Shown here: in pieces, positions 58,502 to 64,000 of the stretch | Layout of the letters: every line of letters begins with the position of its first letter | Position numbering within the stretch: the stretch's first letter is position 1 | NCBI GenBank assembly: GCA_050013615.1 | Contig: JBEKEX010000001.1 | Location: 1-64,000, forward strand | Length of the DNA: 64,000 bases | Reading direction: 5' to 3' | Source of the DNA: JBEKEX01 sp050013615 | Lineage (GTDB): Bacteria; Chloroflexota; Anaerolineae; Anaerolineales; Anaerolineaceae | Notes under the pieces: model-generated | The model's input: only the letters and a program-made list of their open reading frames with translations | What the model was told of the DNA's origin: nothing | Databases searched by the model: none | Position numbers and translations under genes: made by a program

Positions 58502-59572
58502 CTACTTTAATGTGTCTTTCGTAATTTTGACAACATCAACCTTGATGGTGCTGGGTACCGTGGCGCCTGCCAACAATTTGATCGCTGCATTGATCGCCAT
58601 AACACCCGTCTCAGAGGGGTTAGAATCGATGGTTCCATAATACATGCCACCCGCTTTGATCAGGTTCTTGGCATTGGTTTCAGCGTCAATACCGACGATG
58701 ATGGTCTTGCTGGGGTCTTTTCCGGCAGCCTGCAGCGCCGTCAACGCGCCATAAGCACCGGCATCATTGATGCTGGCTACAACATCGATCTTGGGATAAG
58801 CCTGCAAGGCGTTTTCCATGGAAGTCTGACCAAAGTCAGTCGTACCGCCCTTGAACCGTCCAACGATCACTGCATCAGGGGCTATCTGCTTCAAGCATTT
58901 TTCAATATTATCAGCCCGGATGACAACATTCGGCAAATCCGGATAATCCAGGATGGCAACAGTTGCCTTACCACCCAAAATGGTGTTGATCGCCTGGCCA
59001 GCCAGCTCGCCGTTGGCGCAGCCCAGATCGGCATCGTTGACACTAATGCCGATACCATTGATGGCCGAATCTGTGCCTGAAGTCTGGACGATGAACACAC
59101 CAGCGGCAGCAGCAGCCTGAAGCGCCGATTTGACTACCGAGGGGTCAACAACACAGATAACGATGACCTTTGCACCAGCCGAAACGAAATTCTCGATGGC
59201 CGGGATCTCTTGTGCAGCTTGTGCCTGAGGATCAAAAACTTCGGCTTTGATGCCCAAATCTTTTGCGCGCGCCAGTGCCGAATTGGCAACAGTGGAGTGG
59301 TATTCGGATCCCATTGTGCACGGGATGATGCCGATCTCGCCGCTCCCGATCGCCGATACAGCTGTTGCAATTTCAGCGTCGGTGGGAACGAGATCCGCGG
59401 CAGTTCCGGTCTTATCGGTGAGCAGCGTGGGCAGCTTGGGAGTTGCCGGGGTGGTTGGTGCGGCAGTAGGTGCCGTTGTGGGCGCCTCGGTAGGCGCAAC
59501 AGTTGCGGTCACAGCCGGAGCACAGGCCGCCAGCACCATCATCAAAACAACAAACATCGTAAGCTTTTTCAT
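58502..59572 (-). CDS. Sugar ABC importer substrate-binding lipoprotein (RbsB-like)
   Basis: 356 residues. Lipobox LAAC (lipid Cys17), a long Thr/Ala/Pro stalk (20-50), then a periplasmic-binding-protein fold type I: IGIIPCTMGSEYHSTVANSA, AKVIVICVVDPSVV, and the hinge segments VASINDAGAYGALTAL and GIDAETNAKNLIKAG. Family RbsB/XylF. Ligand not predictable. GGAGGAG lies 5-8 nt upstream. Encoded 80 nt after the SorC-type regulator. Confidence 0.92.
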   Translation of the reverse strand: MKKLTMFVVLMMVLAACAPAVTATVAPTEAPTTAPTAAPTTPATPKLPTLLTDKTGTAADLVPTDAEIATAVSAIGSGEIGIIPCTMGSEYHSTVANSALARAKDLGIKAEVFDPQAQAAQEIPAIENFVSAGAKVIVICVVDPSVVKSALQAAAAAGVFIVQTSGTDSAINGIGISVNDADLGCANGELAGQAINTILGGKATVAILDYPDLPNVVIRADNIEKCLKQIAPDAVIVGRFKGGTTDFGQTSMENALQAYPKIDVVASINDAGAYGALTALQAAGKDPSKTIIVGIDAETNAKNLIKAGGMYYGTIDSNPSETGVMAINAAIKLLAGATVPSTIKVDVVKITKDTLK

Positions 59573-59652
59573 TGTTTCTCCTCCAGATTGAGATTAATCA
59601 GAAGTAAAAAGCGCCGACAGTAAACTCTACAAGCCACCTCCTTTCGAGAGCT

Positions 59653-60663
59653 TCATCTCATTTCATTTTCATAGTCCAGAATTGCATTGGCAGTTTGCTC
59701 ATCTGTGATCAAAACCTTAATGAGGTTCCCGTGCAGGGCTCCGATCAAAGGCAACACTTTATCGGCGCCACCGGCAACGCCAATGGTCAATGCGTCAGAA
59801 CGCAGAGCCTCCAATGAAATACCTACCGTGCGATCCGCGAACGCACTTGGCATTTCAACACCATTGATATCAAAGAAACGGGCACACACATCGCCAACGC
59901 TGCCGCGCTGGCTCAATTGTTCCAGATCCCGGTGGCTGAAAAGCCCCCCACGGGTAAAGATCAGGTCGCTGGACAATGAACCCACACCAAAGAGGTACAG
60001 ATCAGCCTCACCGGCCATCTTCAGTGCTTCGTTGATGGAGGGATTGGCATTGATCAACTCGGTGACCGATCCAGAGCCCAGGATGGCAGGCGCATTCAAG
60101 AAGAAAACGTCTCCGCCAAAGGCATCGGCTGCAGCCCGGGCGAGTTGGTTGAAATCAATATCCATGGCTTCATGTCCCACATTTCCCATTGCCTGGACGA
60201 TGGTGATGTTGGATACCTTCCTCGGACGTACCCAGTCGAAGACCTCGCACAGCGTCCTGCCAGAACCCACGCAGATGCGCAAGCCAGGCCGGATGGCTTC
60301 TTCCAGATAATGAGCACAGGCGCGCGCGATCGTTTTTCGCAGCGGTTCGGGCTGTAGATTAAACACCGGCACTACGATGGCTTCCTTCAGGAAGCCGAAC
60401 CGTGCCTTCAGCGCATCTTCGACTTTTTTCATTCGTTCATTAGGATAAACGACGCGCACCTGGACAATATTGAGCTCTTTGGCTTGCGCCAGGTAGCGAG
60501 ACACTTGTGAGCGCGACAAACCCAGGCTTTGGGCAATTTTCCCCTGGTCGTGGCCCTGCTCATAGTAAGCGCGCGCAATTTCAACCAGCAGCTCGGTCTT
60601 CTCTTCCTCTTCCCATCTGGCTTTTTTGGTGTGATTGGTTGGAGCAGTTGAAGTATTTTTCAT
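59653..60663 (-). CDS. SorC-family sugar-responsive regulator
   Basis: 336 residues from ATG 60663; an ATG at 60684 lies inside the operator palindrome and near the predicted start. N-terminal helix-turn-helix (IARAYYEQGHDQGKIAQSLG, LSRSQVSRYLAQAKEL), then a SorC sugar-binding domain with VCVGSGRTLCEVF (RICVGSGRT) and GVGSLSSDLIFTRGGLF, which bind phosphosugars (DeoR/SorC-type). First gene of the sugar operon. A strong promoter with a palindrome at the start site precedes it, so autoregulation by a phosphosugar is likely. Confidence 0.93.
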   Translation of the reverse strand: MKNTSTAPTNHTKKARWEEEEKTELLVEIARAYYEQGHDQGKIAQSLGLSRSQVSRYLAQAKELNIVQVRVVYPNERMKKVEDALKARFGFLKEAIVVPVFNLQPEPLRKTIARACAHYLEEAIRPGLRICVGSGRTLCEVFDWVRPRKVSNITIVQAMGNVGHEAMDIDFNQLARAAADAFGGDVFFLNAPAILGSGSVTELINANPSINEALKMAGEADLYLFGVGSLSSDLIFTRGGLFSHRDLEQLSQRGSVGDVCARFFDINGVEMPSAFADRTVGISLEALRSDALTIGVAGGADKVLPLIGALHGNLIKVLITDEQTANAILDYENEMR

Positions 60664-60672
60664 GATGCAATT

Positions 60673-60727
60673 ATTTGCATGCAAATATTTTCATGCTTAT
60701 TATAGCATTTCATTTTGAGCACGTCAA
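60673..60727 (-). promoter_or_regulatory. strong promoter and operator of the SorC sugar operon
   Basis: On the minus strand TTGACG (60722-60727 complement) and perfect TATAAT (60699-60704 complement), 17-bp spacer, start near 60692. The perfect palindrome ATTTGCATGCAAAT (60673-60686) follows at about +6 to +19, a natural repressor site. Further GCAT/AAAT half sites lie around it. Confidence 0.8.
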
Positions 60728-60874
60728 GTACTCACTTGAAAATCAACCTTGAACTTCACAATATTCACGTACCAAGGTCATCTAGGCTAAAATATTACTG
60801 AGGCCATTCAACCCCATCCGCAAAGCAAGTAACCACCTGCTTACCAGGCAACAAGCACAATCGATGGAGAAAAA

Positions 60875-61309
60875 ATGAAAGATAACCCCGAAATCACGAT
60901 CACCCCCATGACCCCCATTGACTACGATGCGGTATATGCGCTATGGAAAACCCTGCCAGGCATCGGGCTAAGTGCCGCCGATAGCCGCGAAGCCATTGGC
61001 CGCTATTTGGATCGCAACCCAGGCATGAGTTTCGTCGCGCGGGATGGCAGCAAGTTGGTCGGCGCCGTGCTGTGCGGCCACGATGGCCGGCGTGGTTACT
61101 TGCATCACCTGGCCGTCGATCCAAACTGCCGCCGTCAGGGGATCGGCCAGCGTCTGGTGAGCGCCTGCCTGGAAACGTTGAAAGCAACCGGCATCAATAA
61201 ATGCCACATCTTCGTCTACGGCGATAATGTCAGCGGTCGGGCATTCTGGGAAGCCATCGGCTGGCACAGGCGCCCCGAGTTGGTGCTGATGTCACGCGAT
61301 ATCGAATAG
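60875..61309 (+). CDS. GNAT-family N-acetyltransferase
   Basis: 144 residues. Acetyl-CoA loop LAVDPNCRRQGIGQRLVSAC, preceded by GAVLCGHDGRRGYLHHL, and final HIFVYGDNVSGRAFWEAIGW, the small single-domain GNAT pattern (RimI/YpeA-like). Cytoplasmic. Substrate unknown. GGAG lies 9 nt upstream. Divergent from the SorC operon, with no other gene in the 190-bp gap. Confidence 0.9.
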   Translation: MKDNPEITITPMTPIDYDAVYALWKTLPGIGLSAADSREAIGRYLDRNPGMSFVARDGSKLVGAVLCGHDGRRGYLHHLAVDPNCRRQGIGQRLVSACLETLKATGINKCHIFVYGDNVSGRAFWEAIGWHRRPELVLMSRDIE

Positions 61310-61349
61310 TGTCCAACGCAACTTCACAACTTACTGTAAAAAGTCAACT

Positions 61350-63395
61350 TCACGAAGACGGGGAACATTTCAATCCGGAAGTAATATCCGGGATACGTGC
61401 CTTCGTGGCCGCGGGGATGGTTGGATCAACATTCACCCGAGCCCAAAGTGTACATAAAGCCGGGCCAAGTTGGGCATCCCCCTGGTAAGTCAGTTGGGTC
61501 AACTTGTCGGCATCATCCATATTTCCGGTGTGAGCATCGGCCTCGATAAAGGGCAGCCACTCCACCGGCGTGATGGCGGTATAGCCCTGCGTCGCAGCTT
61601 CTTCACCCAACTCGGCTACTTTATTCCAGTCACCTATCTGGCGGGCCAGGTCAGCCTTCTCGAAATAATAACACCAGGTATGAGTGGGTTCAGCGCCGAA
61701 CAATGAAGCCGGCAAAGTTGCTGGGGTCGAATCCGTCTGGATGCGGGAGAGATTGGAGAGCGGAATGGCATCTGTGAGCATATAGGTCTGCCCCGGCACC
61801 GTCTCGGCATTCGAGTAGACCGGGTCGAGGATCTGTATGCAGCCAGGCGTAGTGTAATAAAACACCACCATATCCGACGTCGAACCTGTAAATTCTGCCG
61901 TACGGTAAGTCATTTGGGTAGATTGGCCTGCCACCAGCGAAGGCAGCAGCGGGCTACCCAGGCGGGCTTTGGTATAGACCAGCATGTATTGCAAGTCATG
62001 TGGGGTAGAGGTTGATGAGTAGATCCAATTGAGGGGTGCCGTCAGCGAAAAATCGGTTTCGTAAACAAAGGACAGCTCGGATGTGGTCAGCATAGTATTG
62101 GGCGCTAAAGAAGGTATACGCCAGGAAAGCTGCCAGAAGAACTGCTGCTGGTTCGCCCAATCCCGCCGGAAGGTGTTCGCCGTCACAAACTGCTGGCCTA
62201 CCGCCAGCGCCACGAACAAGCTGATCACCGCTATTTTGCGGTGGTCATCCTTGAGCAAATAATCCACCAGGCCGACCAGGAAGAAACTAGCGCCTAGCAT
62301 CATGGAGAGCATGAAACGGTCCCAGCTAAAGTCCAGTCCGATAGGCAGTCCCGCCATCCAGGATGGTAATCGGCCCATCAGTATCCCAATGACGCCGAGG
62401 AGGATGGCTTGAATAGACCAAGGAGTATCTCGTTTATTCGCGTCCTGTTGGGGCACATCCAACCGCCAGAGATAGAAAGTAATCAGGATGAAACTGACGA
62501 TGATCAGACCAAGGGTCAGCAGATCCGTGGTGATGTCCAGAGGCCTGGTCAGCAATTGAAAAGGTTGTGTCCAAGCTGCAAAGCCAGCGGTCCCGATAGC
62601 CGCGATGACGTCTTGAACCGCTTGAGTCAACAACTGATTCGCCGGTTGTTGAAAGACGCCGAAGGCTTGGACAGTATAGGAATCATACACGGATGACCTT
62701 TGGTAAAAATACAGGAACAGCCCATCCAGCAGCCAGATCACCAGGAAAGGCGTCCAGCGCTGAAGCGTTTGGATCAAGCGCTGTCGTTTCAGCGGCTGCT
62801 GTTCTTCCAACATGAACCACAAGATCACCGGGCGCAGCAGCTCCAGGCCAAAGAAATATTCGGTCGTGAAAAGCCCCAGAAACATCAAGACGAACGAGAG
62901 GAGCAAGAACAGCAAGCGCTGCTTTGGCCTGCGCACCGCCAGCGCCATCACGCCAAAGGACAGCAAATACATCAACAGGGAGATCAGTTCCTGGTTGCTG
63001 TGGGTGAAAGCCACCCATTGAGAGAGGTAGCCGGGGAAAACCACAAAGCACAGCGACAACAGTGCCACTTCTTTTTTATGGCTGGGCCACACATTGCCGA
63101 ATGACCACCAAACGGCCACGCCGGTCAGGCAGCGCAAAACGAATGCAAAAATCTGCCAAGCGAGAGGATTTTCTTTCAACAGGCTGGTGGTGAGGATAAA
63201 AATTGGCCCCAAAAAAGGACGGAAAGGAAGAAAAGCGGAAATGAATTCTCCTGAGCCGAAGGTGTGCGTTATCCAGGCAAAAGGCCAGTCATCCCAATAG
63301 AACCCCATCCAGGGTATCAACAGACCATAAGCAATGATGGAAAGAAAAAGAAGCACAATGGGGAGCGTGAATGGTTTAAAGTTAATTTTTTTCAT
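61350..63395 (-). CDS. Polytopic membrane protein, probable GT-C-like glycosyltransferase
   Basis: 681 residues from ATG 63395 (the frame opens at a TTG at 63407; no clear SD for either). About eleven to twelve spans in the first 430 residues, then a C-terminal extracytoplasmic domain (from about 440). The first external loop has FYWDDWPFAW, an acidic DD motif in the same place as the catalytic loop in GT-C glycosyltransferases. No close family was recognised. It is a membrane glycosyltransferase or related assembly protein, by inference only. Confidence 0.6.
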   Translation of the reverse strand: MKKINFKPFTLPIVLLFLSIIAYGLLIPWMGFYWDDWPFAWITHTFGSGEFISAFLPFRPFLGPIFILTTSLLKENPLAWQIFAFVLRCLTGVAVWWSFGNVWPSHKKEVALLSLCFVVFPGYLSQWVAFTHSNQELISLLMYLLSFGVMALAVRRPKQRLLFLLLSFVLMFLGLFTTEYFFGLELLRPVILWFMLEEQQPLKRQRLIQTLQRWTPFLVIWLLDGLFLYFYQRSSVYDSYTVQAFGVFQQPANQLLTQAVQDVIAAIGTAGFAAWTQPFQLLTRPLDITTDLLTLGLIIVSFILITFYLWRLDVPQQDANKRDTPWSIQAILLGVIGILMGRLPSWMAGLPIGLDFSWDRFMLSMMLGASFFLVGLVDYLLKDDHRKIAVISLFVALAVGQQFVTANTFRRDWANQQQFFWQLSWRIPSLAPNTMLTTSELSFVYETDFSLTAPLNWIYSSTSTPHDLQYMLVYTKARLGSPLLPSLVAGQSTQMTYRTAEFTGSTSDMVVFYYTTPGCIQILDPVYSNAETVPGQTYMLTDAIPLSNLSRIQTDSTPATLPASLFGAEPTHTWCYYFEKADLARQIGDWNKVAELGEEAATQGYTAITPVEWLPFIEADAHTGNMDDADKLTQLTYQGDAQLGPALCTLWARVNVDPTIPAATKARIPDITSGLKCSPSS

Positions 63396-63503
63396 CAGAA
63401 ACGCCAAAGCAATTCAGGAAATACCCAACCTGTTTTTGAGATCAGTATCTTATTCTATGACCATTTTTTCTGGAGAAGGCTGCCCCACATGAGATATATC
63501 GCC

Positions 63504-64000
63504 TCATATTGAGATGATCCACCCTTTTTTCTCGAACCACAGGGCAATGGCGCTGAGCTCAGCGCACAATGCCAGTGCCTGCAATGCCACCAACCATCCT
63601 GGTGCCTGCGCGTACCATCCGGCCACGTCGGGCAAAACGTAGGGACCCAACAGGACGAGGTGCAGCGCATACAGCACGATGGGATTCTTTCCCCACGCCT
63701 CCAGTAGTTTCAGCCGTACGCCCCCGCGGTCCATCACCAGATGGAAAAGCCAGAACAACAACGCACTGATCGCCAAAGTGATCAGCACATAGGTGGAAGA
63801 GACGCGGTTCTTGCTCACTGGGATGGCCAACGCCAGGGCGGCACTCGCGGCCAATATTACTAGGCTGACCCATGGGAACCAGCGGCGCCCCCGGTCCGCG
63901 TCGTGGAACAAATCGGCCAACACGGTGGCCAGAATCATCATCCCTGCCCAATCGACGGCGCCGGGCAGTCCACCATGGGGTGAGTGCAGGGCGAAACTCA
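63504..64000 (-). CDS. HGSNAT/DUF5009-like membrane acyltransferase (partial, N-terminus outside window)
   Basis: 165 C-terminal codons; the gene continues past the right edge. Four spans visible. Motifs FALHSPHGGLPGAVDWAG, then SKNRVSSTYVLITLAISALL and GKNPIVLYALHLVLLGPYV, correspond to the end of heparan-alpha-glucosaminide N-acetyltransferase-like proteins (DUF5009/YeiB neighbourhood). Such proteins acetylate surface or lysosomal sugars; the N-terminal catalytic His is outside the window. The gene order next to the GT-C-like protein suggests surface glycan work. Confidence 0.75.
   Translation of the reverse strand, partial: SFALHSPHGGLPGAVDWAGMMILATVLADLFHDADRGRRWFPWVSLVILAASAALALAIPVSKNRVSSTYVLITLAISALLFWLFHLVMDRGGVRLKLLEAWGKNPIVLYALHLVLLGPYVLPDVAGWYAQAPGWLVALQALALCAELSAIALWFEKKGWIISI

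Overview
The window reads as a chromosomal stretch of a fairly GC-rich bacterium, most likely a member of the Chloroflexota (Anaerolineae-like). This is an inference from content, not a database result. The pointers are a 900-residue MalT-like LuxR (LAL) regulator, a TPR / membrane-anchor / beta-propeller protein with threonine-proline linkers, several lipoproteins with Thr/Pro/Ala-rich spacers after the lipobox, a non-pyrrolysine MttB-type methyltransferase with its corrinoid protein, and a small protein next to an ABC-2 exporter that I recall from this phylum. No rRNA, tRNA, CRISPR array, phage structural gene or complete insertion sequence was seen. I annotate about 61 genes, on both strands in short operons, many separated by clear hairpin terminators.

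Layout. 1-2053: 5' part of a YgfK-like Fe-S/FAD oxidoreductase (runs off the left edge). 2.2-4.5 kb: PIG-L deacetylase plus MFS transporter. 4.6-12.7 kb: Ca-type P-type ATPase, lone tyrosine recombinase, EamA exporter, S9 peptidase, Gmad2 lipoprotein. 12.8-15.4 kb: frameshifted prolyl-tRNA deacylase (ProX/YbaK family), FxLYD-like lipoprotein, AT-rich remnant of an IS1380-type transposase. 15.6-20.2 kb: GPH sugar symporter and two FAD oxidoreductases (CrtI-like, geranylgeranyl-reductase-like). 20.3-28.2 kb: small redox/stress genes (flavin reductase, SRPBCC, Hsp20, BaiN-type flavoprotein, peroxiredoxin-glutaredoxin fusion), an orphan 48-residue Flp pilin, a secreted duplicated-repeat protein with a lipoprotein, a deaminase with an unusual N-terminus, and a GNAT. 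28.2-38.1 kb: MerR-TipAS regulator with a textbook 19-bp-spacer promoter, a VapBC-like toxin-antitoxin pair, NTPase, the TPR-propeller / zinc-ribbon / LAL row, and an ABC-2 exporter. 38.3-47.3 kb: DEAD-box helicase, two tandem RHH-like small proteins, flavodoxin, Nudix, a WYL-GyrI-BtrH operon, and a corrinoid protein with MttB. 47.4-53.6 kb: I42 inhibitor lipoprotein, nitrilase, then an operon of a PMT-type glycosyltransferase, GtrA, an OmpR regulator and a histidine kinase. 53.7-60.7 kb: a six-gene sugar operon (SorC regulator, RbsB/C/A-type ABC importer, SIS isomerase, PfkB kinase). 60.9-64.0 kb: GNAT, polytopic membrane protein, and the end of an HGSNAT-like membrane protein (runs off the right edge).

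How it fits together. The best-defined systems are the SorC sugar operon (importer, kinase and SIS enzyme under one promoter with a perfect palindrome at the start site), the GT39-GtrA-two-component operon (envelope glycosylation plus its probable sensor, with helix-phased AAACA repeats upstream), the MttB/corrinoid methyl-transfer pair, and several self-regulating small modules (MerR-TipAS, VapBC-like, RHH pair, WYL operon), each with an identifiable dyad or repeat at its promoter.
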